Below, piece after piece: positions 7,254 through 15,799 of a stretch of 64,000 bases of DNA. The number at the start of each line of letters is the position of its first letter. The first letter of the stretch is position 1. The DNA is from Micromonospora sp. WMMA1947 (GTDB lineage Bacteria; Actinomycetota; Actinomycetes; Mycobacteriales; Micromonosporaceae): the NCBI RefSeq assembly GCF_027497355.1, contig NZ_CP114909.1, positions 5,103,001 through 5,167,000 on the forward strand, given 5' to 3'. The position numbers were made by a program, and so were the translations under genes. Below the pieces are notes generated by a model that was not told the DNA's origin, did no database searches, and saw only the letters and a program-made list of their open reading frames with translations.

Positions 7254-10200
7254 CCCTGCCGGCCCGGCTCTCCGTCGGCCCGGCCGGTACCGGCACGGCC
7301 CCCGGCGAGGACACGCTCGCCGAGGTGCTGCGTCCCTTCCGGCGGCTGGTCTCGTCGCGGGAACTGATCGTGTACGACGAGGAGGCCACCGCCGCGCAGG
7401 CCGAGGCGGGACTGGTCCGGCCCGTGCTGCGACGCGCCGCCCGGGCTCGCTGGGACGTGGTGCTCGTGGTGGACGAGCACCCGTCGATGACGGTCTGGTC
7501 GGCCCGGGTGCGGACCTTCGCCGCGTTGCTGCGCCGGCACGTCGCCTTCCACGACGTACGCGTGTGCCGCCTCGCCACCGGCGGAACCCGCCCCGAGGAG
7601 GTCCTGCTGCGCCGGGGCCGCGCCGGTCCGCCCGTACCCGCGGCGGCGGGCCTTCCGGTGGTGCGGCGGCACCGGATCGTCCTGGTGCTCTCCGACGGGG
7701 CGGCCCCGGCGTGGCGGACCGGCGCGGCGCTGCCGCACGTGCACGCGTGGGCGCAGCGCCACCCGGTTGCCGTCGTCCACCTGCTGCCACAGCAGATGTG
7801 GCACCGGGGCGGCCTCGCCGCGCAGCGTCTGGGCCTGCGGGCGCCCCGGGCCGGGGTGCCGAACGCCCGCCTGTGGTGGCGGCAGCCGGACCCGCTGCGT
7901 GCGCTGGCCGACCTCGGCCGGCCGGCGGACCCCGACGCGATCCCGGTACCAGTGGTGGAGCTGCGGACCCGCTGGCTGGCCGCCTGGGTGGACCTGGTCG
8001 CGGGACGCCATCCGCGCTGGGTCGATCTGCCCGCCGTGCTGGCGTACGCCAGGCCGCCGCAGCCGCCCGACTGGCGCCCGCCGCAGCGGTGGGATCCGGC
8101 CGCGGCGGTACGCGAGTTCGTCTCCTGGGCGTCACCGCCGGCGCTGCGGCTTGCCACCGGGCTGGCGGCGGCGCCGCTGGACCCGGCGTCGATCGCGGCG
8201 GTCCGCGGCGAGGTGGTGCCGGAGGCGGGCGACGTGCACCTCGCCGAGGTGTTCACCGGCCCGCTGGTCGAGCCACGACCGGGCCGCCCCGGCGTCGACT
8301 TCCGGCCCGGGGTCCGGGAGGAACTGCTGGCGATCGGCCGGCGGGCCGAGACGGTACGGGTGTGGCGGGCGCTCGCGGCGCGGCTCGGCCCGGACCGGCC
8401 GGAGCTGGCGGCGTGGGGCAGGGTGCTGTCCGACCCGGACGGTGTCCCGCTGGATTCTGCCGGGTCCGTCGCCGACGCCCGGATCGAGACCGCGGTGCTG
8501 CGCGCGCTGTCCGGCCGCTACCTGGGGCGGGCCCGGCGGCTGCGCACGGCGATCGAGCGGGACACGCCGGGCGAACCCGACGTCCGCGACACTCCCGCAT
8601 CGCGGGGCACGAATGTCATCATGGCGGTAGGCGAAGATGCCGACGTCCCCCGTAGCGTCCCCGCTGAAGGAGCCGGTTTGTCGTCGACCCCAGTGGACGC
8701 CACCACCCCCGGCCGGACTCCCGCCGTGTGGGGCAACGTCCCGCCCCGTAACCCGAACTTCACCGGCCGCGCCGACCTGCTCGCCCTGCTGCACCGGCAG
8801 ATCAAGGGCGGCACCACGGCGGTGCTGCCGCACGCGCTGCACGGCATGGGCGGGGTGGGCAAGTCGCACCTCGCCGTCGAGTACGTCTACCAGCACCAGG
8901 GCGAGTACGACCTGATCTGGTGGATCCCCGCCGAACGCGCCACCCAGATCGGCGCCTCGCTCGTCGAGCTGGCCCACCGGATGAACCTGACCGCCGGGCC
9001 GGACGTGAGCAGCGCCCGCCTCGCCGTGCAGGAGGCGCTGCGGCTGGGCCGGCCCTACCCACGCTGGCTGCTGATCTTCGACAACGCGGAGAGCCCCGAG
9101 GTGCTCCTGCCGTACCTGCCCATCGGCGGCTCCGGCAGCATCATGATCACCTCTCGCAACCCGCAGTGGGCCTCCATGGCGCGCACGCTCGAGGTGGACG
9201 TCTTCACCCGTACGGAGAGCATCGAACTGCTCCGCCGGCGCGGCCCGGAACTCACCGACGAGGAGGCCGACCAGCTCGCCGAGGCGCTCGGCGACCTGCC
9301 GCTGGCCCTGGAGCAGGCCGCCGCCTGGCGCGCCGAGACCGGCATGCCGGCCGAGGAGTACCTGCGGCTGTTCGAGGAGAAGCGGGTCGAGCTGCTCGAA
9401 CAGGCGCCCCCGATGGACTACCAGCTGCCGGTGGCCGCCGCGTGGAACGTCTCGCTGGACCGTCTGGTGGTCGCCAACCCGGCCGCGTTCCGGCTGTTGC
9501 AGGTGTGTTCCTTCCTCGCCCCCGAACCCATCCCGCGCACGCTGTTCAGCGGCGCGCAGAACGCCGACATCCACCCCGACCTCAACGGCGCGCTGCGCGA
9601 CCCGATGCGGCTCGGCCGGGCGATCCGCGACATCAACAGGTACGCGCTGGCCCGGGTCATCCACCGCACCAACTCGATCCAGATGCACCGGCTGATCCAG
9701 GCGGTGCTCCTGGACCGGATGACCGCCGCCGAACGCGACGCCATGCGCGCCAGCGCCCACCGGCTGCTCGCCACCGGCGACCGCAACGACCCGGACACGC
9801 CTGGCAACTGGCCCAGCTACGCCGACCTCTACCCGCACGTGCTGGTCTCCGGCGCGGTCGAGTCCGCCCAGGGCTGGGTGCACCAGCTGGTCTACAACGA
9901 GGCCCGCTACCTCTACTGGTGGGGCGACATGGAGGCGTCGCTGGAGCTGTCCCGGCACGCCTACCAGACCTGGCGGGAACGGCTCGGCGAAACCGATCCG
10001 ACCACCCTGCGGATCGGCCAGTGGCTCGGGTTCATGCTCTACCGGCTCGGCCGGCACGCCGAGGCCGCCGACCTGAACACCCGGATCCTGCGGGACCACG
10101 AGAGCGCCACCGCCGAGGACACCGAGGAGCTGTTGAGCGCCCTCGGCGCGGTCGCCGCCGACCTGCGGGTCGCCGGGGACTTCGCGCAGGCCCTCCAGAT

Positions 10201-11200
10201 CGACGAGGACGTCTACCGGCGGCACGTGGTGCTGCTCGGCGAGGACGACCCGAGCACGCTCAACGCCGCCCACAACCTCGCCGTCAGCCTGCGCCTGAAC
10301 GGCGACATGCGGCGGGCGTTCACTGTCGACCAGGCCACCTACGCGCACCGGGTGCTGCTGTTCGGCGAGGACCACGCGCAGACGCTGGAATCCCAGCTGA
10401 ACCTCATCATCGATCGCCGGGAACTGGGCGAGTACCTGCCCGCCCGGGCCGAGATGCAGAACGTGGTGGACCGGCTGCCACTGGTCTGGGGCAGCGCCCA
10501 GACGCAGACGCTGCTGGCCCGCCGACGGCTGGCCTCCGCGGTGCGCAAGGCCGGTGACCACGTGGCCGCCCGCGCCCTCTCCCAGGAGGTACGTGACGGC
10601 TTCGCCGCCCGCTACGGCGAGGCCCACCCGGACACGCTGCTCGCCGCGTTCGGTCTCGCCGTCGACCTGCGCGCCACCGGCGAACTGGACGCCGCGGCGC
10701 AGCTCAGCGAGGAGATCGGCGAGCACTACCGGCAGCTGTTCGGTGACGAGCACCCGTACACGGTGGCGGCCCGGGCGAACCTGGCGATCGTGCACCGGCT
10801 GCGCGGGGACGCCACGCTGGCGCGGTCGGTGAACGAGGCGGGCCTGGCGGTCCTCACCCGCCGGCTGGGCCGGGACCATCCGCTGGTCCTGGCCGCGTCC
10901 ATCAACCTCGGCAACGACCTCTACGTGCTCGGCGAGCACCAGCCCGCGTACGAGCTGGACCAGGCGACTGTGGAGCGGGCGCGGGAGGTGTTCGGCCCGG
11001 AGCACCCGACCACGCTGATCGCGCTGGGCAACCTGGCGATGGACCTGATCGCCCTGGGCCGGGAGGCGGAGGGTCGGGCGCTGCTCGACGAGATCGGCCC
11101 GACGTTCCGCCGAACGCTCGGCGACACGCACCCGGCGACCCGGGCCGGCCTGGACCCGACCGTCCGGGGCAACTGCGACCTGGACCCGATGCCGTTGTAG
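7250..11200 (+). CDS. vWA/SAV_2336-type, NB-ARC, TPR protein (FxSxx-COOH system TPR protein-like)
   Basis: 1316 residues. The N-terminal part has the SAV_2336-type vWA-like domain: RARWDVVLVVDEHPSMTVW, RIVLVLSDGAAP and HLLPQQMWHRGG. A linker ending VWGNVPPRNPNFTGR leads to an NB-ARC ATPase with an intact P-loop GMGGVGKS (about 532-539), Walker B WLLIFDNA and LGDLPLALEQAAA. The last 550 residues are TPRs with repeated GEDHPxTLxAxxNLAxxLxxxG-like units. It ends CDLDPMPL, typical of FxsT-type proteins. Such STAND proteins act as switches that oligomerise on sensing a signal. It combines the vWA partner of MoxR/VMAP with a sensor in one chain. Confidence 0.8.
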   Translation: MTLPARLSVGPAGTGTAPGEDTLAEVLRPFRRLVSSRELIVYDEEATAAQAEAGLVRPVLRRAARARWDVVLVVDEHPSMTVWSARVRTFAALLRRHVAFHDVRVCRLATGGTRPEEVLLRRGRAGPPVPAAAGLPVVRRHRIVLVLSDGAAPAWRTGAALPHVHAWAQRHPVAVVHLLPQQMWHRGGLAAQRLGLRAPRAGVPNARLWWRQPDPLRALADLGRPADPDAIPVPVVELRTRWLAAWVDLVAGRHPRWVDLPAVLAYARPPQPPDWRPPQRWDPAAAVREFVSWASPPALRLATGLAAAPLDPASIAAVRGEVVPEAGDVHLAEVFTGPLVEPRPGRPGVDFRPGVREELLAIGRRAETVRVWRALAARLGPDRPELAAWGRVLSDPDGVPLDSAGSVADARIETAVLRALSGRYLGRARRLRTAIERDTPGEPDVRDTPASRGTNVIMAVGEDADVPRSVPAEGAGLSSTPVDATTPGRTPAVWGNVPPRNPNFTGRADLLALLHRQIKGGTTAVLPHALHGMGGVGKSHLAVEYVYQHQGEYDLIWWIPAERATQIGASLVELAHRMNLTAGPDVSSARLAVQEALRLGRPYPRWLLIFDNAESPEVLLPYLPIGGSGSIMITSRNPQWASMARTLEVDVFTRTESIELLRRRGPELTDEEADQLAEALGDLPLALEQAAAWRAETGMPAEEYLRLFEEKRVELLEQAPPMDYQLPVAAAWNVSLDRLVVANPAAFRLLQVCSFLAPEPIPRTLFSGAQNADIHPDLNGALRDPMRLGRAIRDINRYALARVIHRTNSIQMHRLIQAVLLDRMTAAERDAMRASAHRLLATGDRNDPDTPGNWPSYADLYPHVLVSGAVESAQGWVHQLVYNEARYLYWWGDMEASLELSRHAYQTWRERLGETDPTTLRIGQWLGFMLYRLGRHAEAADLNTRILRDHESATAEDTEELLSALGAVAADLRVAGDFAQALQIDEDVYRRHVVLLGEDDPSTLNAAHNLAVSLRLNGDMRRAFTVDQATYAHRVLLFGEDHAQTLESQLNLIIDRRELGEYLPARAEMQNVVDRLPLVWGSAQTQTLLARRRLASAVRKAGDHVAARALSQEVRDGFAARYGEAHPDTLLAAFGLAVDLRATGELDAAAQLSEEIGEHYRQLFGDEHPYTVAARANLAIVHRLRGDATLARSVNEAGLAVLTRRLGRDHPLVLAASINLGNDLYVLGEHQPAYELDQATVERAREVFGPEHPTTLIALGNLAMDLIALGREAEGRALLDEIGPTFRRTLGDTHPATRAGLDPTVRGNCDLDPMPL

Positions 11201-11206
11201 CCGACG

Positions 11207-11239
11207 GTCCACGGTGGCGGGCTCCCCGCCACCGTGGAC
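11207..11239. terminator. Bidirectional terminator hairpin
   Basis: Perfect 15-bp stem (11207-11221 with 11225-11239) and a 3-nt loop, lying between the convergent NB-ARC and HExxH genes. It separates the two transcription units of the island. Confidence 0.85.
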
Positions 11240-11246
11240 GGTGGTG

Positions 11247-13082
11247 TCACCCGGCAGACGGCCCCACCCAGGCCGCCAGGTCCACCGGGTCGACGGGCGA
11301 CGCGGTGGCGACCCGGTGGTAAACGGCCCGGACCAGTTCCGGCCGGCTGCGCAGCGCCTCGGCCGCCGGGGCGTGGCCCAGCGCGGCGGTGGTCAGTCCC
11401 AGCCCGGCCCACGCGGAGGGGCCGGCCGAGCCGGTCGCCAGCTCCGCGAGGTAGAGCTCGTGTGCCTGCCCGAGGTCACCGGCGGCGTAGGCCAGGTCGG
11501 CCGCGGACGCACCGGTGACCTGCTCACCGACCGTCGACGGGTCCTTACGCAACCGCGCGAAGCCCTCCGCGTCGGTGAGCCGCCACAGCAGCAGCACCGC
11601 GCGGGTGTCGAGCCGCCGCGCGCCGGGGTCCGCCTCGACCGGCGGCTCCGGGTAGTCGTCCGGACGGGCGTCGCCGGCCTCGCGAGCCGCCGCGAACGCC
11701 CGCACCGCCGCCGGGTCGGGACGCCGGTGGTGCAGCCGCCACTGGGCCCGGTGGTCGTCGACCGCAGCGTCGGCCGCGGCGAGCACCTCCGCCGGCACCG
11801 GCTCGGACCACCAGGTCTCCGCGGTGGCGGCCAGGCCGTCCAGCAGATGCCGGCCGACGTCGGTCAGCTCGGGCCGGGCGCGCAGCGCCGCCAGCGTCGC
11901 GGTGACCTGCCGCCGCCACCTGGCGAACTCGAAGTGCGCCACGGTCCGCGCCGCGCCGGTGGCCACCGGACGGTACGCCCGCCAGAACTCGGTGATCCCG
12001 ACGAACGCGTACACGCCCTGGAGCAGACCACCCAGCGGGCGCGGGTCGTCCCGCCACGGCGCGTAGAGCCGCTGCGACGGCTCGCCGGTCGTCAGCGGGG
12101 TCAGGTGCAGCAGGCCGCCGAGCTTGATGTGCTGGAACTCGTGGATCAGCGTGACAGCGAGTTCCGGCGCGTCCTCCGGCTCGGAGATGAGCATGCTGCC
12201 GAACGCGTCCCCGGCGGACGCGCTCATGGTGCGGAACCGCTCCGCCGGGCGTTGCGGCACCACCGAGAACAGGCCGCGGGCGATCGGCGCCGCCCGCTCC
12301 GGGCACACCCGGACCAGCAGGTCCCACGCCTGGGTGAGCAGCGTCCGCCAGCGGTCGATCGCCGCGACCGTGTCCAGGTCCGGCGGGGTCGGGCTGCGCA
12401 GGTTCCGGTACGGGTCGAGGAAGTCCAGCGCGACGGTCAGCGTCTGCCCGTCCGCCTCCGCCCGGACGGTGGGCAGCGCGAACCAGCCGTCCGCCCCACC
12501 GCCGTCGCCGTGGAACGCGACCCGGTGACCGTCCAGCGCGACGGTCGCCTCGCCACCGGCGGCTGCCACCTCGGCCACGCTCCACCGTTGCCCGGCCGGC
12601 AGCACGGCGCCACCGAGCGTGGGCAACGCGGCGAACCCGTCGCGGACCGGCACCCGCAGCGTGAACGACGGCAGGCCCGCGCGTACGCCGGCGGCGGCCG
12701 CTAGGGCGTGCAGGTAGCCGAGGTCCACCCAGAGTGGACCCTCGGCGGTGGTTGCGGAGCCGCGCAGCCGGCGCAGCACGTAGCCGGCCCAGGTGCCGAC
12801 GTGTGGATGCGTGAGCAGCCGGTCGACGACGTCCGGGGCGTGGCGTTGCGCCGCCACCAGCAGGGCCCAGGCGTCGGCCACCGGAGGCAGCGGACCCGCC
12901 GCCTCCGGTGTCGCGGACACCGCGTCCAGCACGGCGCGCAGTTGCAGGAGCCGCCAGCTGTGCTCGGCGGCCAGGAGCTCGTCGACGGTGCCGGCGTCGC
13001 CGCCACCCGCCGCCAGGGCCCCGAAGTGGTGGCGGCCGAGCCGGTGCCGCACCGGCTCGGCCAACGGCAGCGTGACGGTCAT
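11247..13082 (-). CDS. HExxH motif peptide-modifying enzyme (aKG-HExxH-type peptide beta-hydroxylase family)
   Basis: 611 residues. HEFQH at 314-318 in LAVTLIHEFQHIKLGGLLHL is the HExxH site, and the frame around it (SMLISEPEDAPELAVTLIHE, then RLYAPWRDDPRPLGGLLQGV, YAFVGITEFWR) is that of the TIGR04267-type family of HExxH peptide-modification proteins. These occur with FxsB radical SAM enzymes or short peptides, and the family is now named as 2-oxoglutarate-dependent peptide beta-hydroxylases rather than proteases. The C-terminal third looks like a TPR-like helical scaffold. ATG 13082 follows GGAGG by 5 nt. A 59-codon peptide gene ends 25 nt upstream; no radical SAM maturase is in the island. 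Confidence 0.8.
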   Translation of the reverse strand: MTVTLPLAEPVRHRLGRHHFGALAAGGGDAGTVDELLAAEHSWRLLQLRAVLDAVSATPEAAGPLPPVADAWALLVAAQRHAPDVVDRLLTHPHVGTWAGYVLRRLRGSATTAEGPLWVDLGYLHALAAAAGVRAGLPSFTLRVPVRDGFAALPTLGGAVLPAGQRWSVAEVAAAGGEATVALDGHRVAFHGDGGGADGWFALPTVRAEADGQTLTVALDFLDPYRNLRSPTPPDLDTVAAIDRWRTLLTQAWDLLVRVCPERAAPIARGLFSVVPQRPAERFRTMSASAGDAFGSMLISEPEDAPELAVTLIHEFQHIKLGGLLHLTPLTTGEPSQRLYAPWRDDPRPLGGLLQGVYAFVGITEFWRAYRPVATGAARTVAHFEFARWRRQVTATLAALRARPELTDVGRHLLDGLAATAETWWSEPVPAEVLAAADAAVDDHRAQWRLHHRRPDPAAVRAFAAAREAGDARPDDYPEPPVEADPGARRLDTRAVLLLWRLTDAEGFARLRKDPSTVGEQVTGASAADLAYAAGDLGQAHELYLAELATGSAGPSAWAGLGLTTAALGHAPAAEALRSRPELVRAVYHRVATASPVDPVDLAAWVGPSAG

Positions 13083-13107
13083 GCGTCCTCCACCCGGACG
13101 GCCGATA

Positions 13108-13287
13108 TCAGTCGAGTCGTTGCGGATTGTAACCACTGGTGATGCTCTCGGGATCGTCGACACGACGCAGCAGCCGGCCCATGACCGGACCGAGAATCTC
13201 CTGGTCAAGCTCAGGAAGGCGGTCCAACGAGACCGCGTTGAGGTCGACAAGTTCAGAGTCGACGTCGATTGCGTACGGTTGATTCAC
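13108..13287 (-). CDS. FxsA-like 59-residue precursor peptide candidate
   Basis: Begins MNQPYAIDVDSELVDLNAVS and ends ITSGYNPQRLD. The middle, SLDRLPELDQEILGPVMGRL, has the leader pattern of FxsA-type precursors (LDxLPxL...L...LxRLL). The usual C-terminal FxSxx is absent; instead there is one Tyr followed by Asn-Pro-Gln-Arg-Leu-Asp. Stop codons TAA and TGA lie in frame just upstream of GTG 13287, fixing the start to this GTG or a later codon. It is 25 nt from the HExxH gene and on the same strand, so one operon is likely. Its codons use more A/T than large neighbours, as short accessory genes often do. Its role as substrate of the HExxH enzyme is inferred. Confidence 0.6.
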   Translation of the reverse strand: MNQPYAIDVDSELVDLNAVSLDRLPELDQEILGPVMGRLLRRVDDPESITSGYNPQRLD

Positions 13288-13303
13288 GGGGAGTCATTAT
13301 CCA
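13288..13303 (-). promoter_or_regulatory. Candidate leaderless promoter of the precursor peptide
   Basis: On the minus strand GGATAAT is followed by GACTCCCC and then the GTG start. A -10 box eight bases before the start codon, with no ribosome site, suggests a leaderless transcript. Confidence 0.4.
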
Positions 13304-13395
13304 TATTGGCGGCCCTCGACAGCGGTCGCCTTGCCGATTGGCCACGGCGTGGCGCGCGACGGCTTTCGGACCACCGTCCACGAGCGGCACGATGC

Positions 13396-13407
13396 TAGCG
13401 TGACGTC
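13396..13407 (+). promoter_or_regulatory. Leaderless-type promoter of the effector hydrolase
   Basis: TAGCGT (13396-13401) then six bases to GTG 13408; no ribosome site. It is 120 bp from the divergent peptide start, so one short region controls both units. Confidence 0.5.
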
Positions 13408-14427
13408 GTGGCCACCACCACAGTGTTCGTCCACGGATTCCTCTCCTCGGACCACGTCTGGTCCGCCTTCCGCGATCTGATCCGCGGCGACCCCGCGCTC
13501 GGCGACGTCGAGACCCACGCCTTCCGCTACGCCTCGCCGCTGCTGGCCTGGCACCCACTGCGGCGGATACCGACGTTCGACGAGGTGGCCGACAGCCTGC
13601 GCACGTTCCTGCGCCACGACCTCGCCGACCGCCCCCGGCTGGCGCTGGTCACGCACAGCCAGGGCGGACTGGTGGCGCAACGCGCCCTGGCCCGGATGCT
13701 CACCGACAACGACCCCGACCTGGGCCGCCTCCGCCTCCTGCTGATGTACGCCTGCCCGACGGCGGGGTCCGACCTCGGCCTGCCGGCACGCCGGACGCTG
13801 CTGCGCAACCCGCAGGAGCGGCAACTGAGGCCGCTCAACGCCGCAGTGCTCGACGCCCAGCGCGCCGTGCTGCACCGGCTCGTGCACGTGCCCGAGCCGT
13901 CGATGCGGGTGCTGGCGTTCGCGGGCGAGAGCGACGCCGTGGTGCCGCCGGCGTCGGCCCGCAGCGTCTTCCCGGACGCCGGTGTGCTGCCCGGTGACCA
14001 CTTCAGCATCGTCCGGCCGGACTCACCCCAGCACCGGTCCTACGTCGTCCTGCGGCAGGCGCTGTGGCACCTGGCCGACGACGAGGTCCGGCCACCGGCG
14101 CACCCCGTTCCGCGGCCCCGCACGGCCACCGCGGCGTCGTCACCGCTGAACGACAGCGAGCTGGTGGACCTGCTCCTCGAGGTGCCCGGGATGACCGACC
14201 CGGCGTTCCGCGCGCAGGCGTACGCGCGGTTGCCGCTGCGCGTACGCGAGCAGTTGTCCCGGCCCGGGCCGGCGCGGCTGGAACTGCTCGCGGCGCTCGG
14301 CACGTTGCGCGACTACCGGCACCTCGCCCCCGGCCGGGCCCTGGCCGACGCCCTGGCGGCCCTGGTGCCGGAGCACCCGGTCGTCGACGAACTGCGGGAG
14401 CGGCTGGTGGCCCTGGACGCGGGCTGA
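13408..14427 (+). CDS. Alpha/beta hydrolase with C-terminal effector-associated domain (candidate effector)
   Basis: 339 residues. N-terminal hydrolase: oxyanion-region VFVHGFLSS, nucleophile Ser84 in VTHSQGGLVA, acid Asp176 in AGESDAVV and His198 in GDHFS, as in lipases and PGAP1-like esterases. After a proline-rich linker (about 228-247) comes a helical domain, residues 249-337: ELVDLLLEVPGMTDPAFR, ARLPLRVREQLSRPG. That reads as an EAD2-type effector-associated domain, the same class as the VMAP N-terminus. Such a pair should dock like with like, so this is the natural effector of the neighbouring hub. Lipid, ester or thioester substrates are possible; none is shown. Confidence 0.7.
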   Translation: MATTTVFVHGFLSSDHVWSAFRDLIRGDPALGDVETHAFRYASPLLAWHPLRRIPTFDEVADSLRTFLRHDLADRPRLALVTHSQGGLVAQRALARMLTDNDPDLGRLRLLLMYACPTAGSDLGLPARRTLLRNPQERQLRPLNAAVLDAQRAVLHRLVHVPEPSMRVLAFAGESDAVVPPASARSVFPDAGVLPGDHFSIVRPDSPQHRSYVVLRQALWHLADDEVRPPAHPVPRPRTATAASSPLNDSELVDLLLEVPGMTDPAFRAQAYARLPLRVREQLSRPGPARLELLAALGTLRDYRHLAPGRALADALAALVPEHPVVDELRERLVALDAG

Positions 14428-14453
14428 CCGGCACCGCCACGGCACGCGGTCAG
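14424..14453. terminator. Weak hairpin between convergent genes
   Basis: CTGACCG (14424-14430) pairs with CGGTCAG (14447-14453). The stem holds both stop codons of the hydrolase and M24 peptidase genes. Confidence 0.4.
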
Positions 14454-15559
14454 AGCGCGACCAGCTCCGTGGGAGTGGCGTTGAGCCGCTGCCCGCCGTC
14501 GGGCGTGCAGACGACGATGTCCTCGATCCGGGCGCCGTGCCGCCCGGCGAGGTAGATCCCGGGTTCGACCGAGAACGCCATGCCGGCCTGGAGCGGCAAG
14601 CGGTTGCCCGTCACCACGTACGGCTCCTCGTGGCCGTCGAGGCCGATGCCGTGCCCGGTGCGGTGCAGGAAGGCGTCGCCGAAACCGGCGGCGGTGATGA
14701 CGTCCCGGGCGACCGCGTCGAGGGCTTCGGCGGTCACTCCCGGCGCGACCGCGGCCACGGCGGCGCGCTGCGCCTCCCACAGCACCGCGTAGTAGTCGGC
14801 GAACTCGGCCGGGGCGGGGCCGCCGGCGACGTACGTGCGGGTGCAGTCGGAGCGGTAGCCCGACGGCATCGTGCCGCCGATGTCGACCACCACGGGCTCA
14901 CCGGCGCCGATCGGGCGGTCCGAGGTGCCGTGGTGCGGGCTCGCGCCGTTGGGGCCGGCGGCCACGATGACGAAGTCGACAGCGGCGTGCCCGGCGGCCC
15001 GGATCGCGGCGGCGAGGTCGGCGGCGACCTCCCGTTCGGTGCGGCCGGGGCGCAGCCACTCCCCCATCCGCAGGTGCACCGCGTCGATCGCGGCACCCGC
15101 CTCGGCCAGCGCGGCCACCTCGGCTGGCGACTTGCGGATCCGCATCTCGCGCAGCACCTCGGAGGCGAGCCGCTGAGCCACGCCGGGCAGGACGTCGCGC
15201 AGCGCGAGGACCTGCTGAGCCCACATCCGGTCGGCCAGCCCGACGGCGCGGACCGGCCCCGGTAGCGCCGCGCGGACGAGCGGCCACGGGTCGGTGCCGT
15301 CGGCGTGGTCGACGATCCGGAACCCGGCGCCGGGTGCGGCCTCGGCGTCCGGCCGTTCCAGCACCGGCACGATCAGCGTCGGCTCGCCCTCGGCGGGCAG
15401 CACCAGGCAGGTGAGCCGCTCGCCCTCGCGGGCGTCGTAGCCGGTCAGGTAGCGCAGGTCGGAACCGGGGGTGAGCAGCAGCGCGTCCAGGCCCGCCGCG
15501 GCGGTGGCGCGCTGGGCGTCGGACAGCCGTGCGGCCGGGTACAGCTCCTCGATTCCCAC
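14450..15559 (-). CDS. M24 family metallopeptidase (Xaa-Pro aminopeptidase-like)
   Basis: 369 residues. The N-terminal creatinase domain (DALLLTPGSDLRYLTGYDAR) is followed by a pita-bread domain with the metal ligands in order: VVDIGGTMPSGYRSDCTRTY (two Asp), HRTGHGIGLDGHE (His), SVEPGIYL (Glu) and GARIEDIV (Glu). These are the five ligands of dinuclear M24 peptidases, so it should remove an N-terminal residue from Xaa-Pro peptides. Start GTG 15559 follows TAGGCT by six bases, a leaderless arrangement. Confidence 0.9.
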   Translation of the reverse strand: MGIEELYPAARLSDAQRATAAAGLDALLLTPGSDLRYLTGYDAREGERLTCLVLPAEGEPTLIVPVLERPDAEAAPGAGFRIVDHADGTDPWPLVRAALPGPVRAVGLADRMWAQQVLALRDVLPGVAQRLASEVLREMRIRKSPAEVAALAEAGAAIDAVHLRMGEWLRPGRTEREVAADLAAAIRAAGHAAVDFVIVAAGPNGASPHHGTSDRPIGAGEPVVVDIGGTMPSGYRSDCTRTYVAGGPAPAEFADYYAVLWEAQRAAVAAVAPGVTAEALDAVARDVITAAGFGDAFLHRTGHGIGLDGHEEPYVVTGNRLPLQAGMAFSVEPGIYLAGRHGARIEDIVVCTPDGGQRLNATPTELVAL

Positions 15560-15571
15560 AGCCGCAGCCTA
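15560..15571 (-). promoter_or_regulatory. Leaderless-type promoter of the M24 peptidase
   Basis: Minus-strand TAGGCT (15571-15566) then six bases to GTG 15559, without a ribosome site. Confidence 0.4.
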
Positions 15572-15799
15572 ATGTTCGTTCGGGTGCGGACGGGAGCCCG
15601 TCCGGTGCTCACACACACCGGCCGTCCGGTCCGCCTCGATCTTGGTCATGCCCGACGCCTGGAGCAGCTCCAGGGGGGCGGCGAGCGCGTTCGCCGTACG
15701 CGGCACGGCCAGGTCCGGGGCGTTGGGCTCCACTGTGCCCAGCAGGACGGCGGTGCTGCCGGCCTGCACCATGACGGCGCCGCCGCCCCGGATCACCAC
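15569..15799 (-). pseudogene. Possible gene remnant in the 15560-16004 spacer
   Basis: A 76-codon frame (VIRGGGAVMVQAGSTAVLLG..., ending RTGSRPHPNEH) whose third positions are mostly G or C, so it looks coding. Directly upstream another frame reads RHVREAYERLRRYVIVGRW and then stops, as if a longer gene had been frameshifted near 15805. I recognise no family in either piece. The rest of the spacer (15816-16004) shows nothing definite. It could be a decayed gene or two unrelated short frames. Confidence 0.3.

Larger units (their letters stand above)
4607..14427. other. Candidate VMAP-MoxR-vWA/NB-ARC conflict-system island with peptide module
   Basis: Composite locus: possible 52-residue leader frame, VMAP hub, MoxR-like AAA protein, and vWA-NB-ARC-TPR protein, each starting on an ATGA overlap with the one before. 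On the other side of a strong terminator lie an HExxH enzyme and its peptide, then a divergent hydrolase with an effector-associated domain. The trio matches the published class of vWA-MoxR-VMAP NTP-dependent conflict systems. The assignment rests on domain recognition by eye; membership of the peptide pair in the same system is inferred from position. Confidence 0.6.

Noticed and set aside
11247..13082. The HExxH gene as a zinc metalloprotease effector.
   Set aside because: The sequence around HEFQH is that of the peptide-modification family, and its partner is a short peptide, which fits modification better than proteolysis.
13108..13287. Calling the peptide a classic FxSxx-COOH precursor.
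   Set aside because: The C-terminus is NPQRLD with no Phe-x-Ser; only the leader part resembles FxsA.
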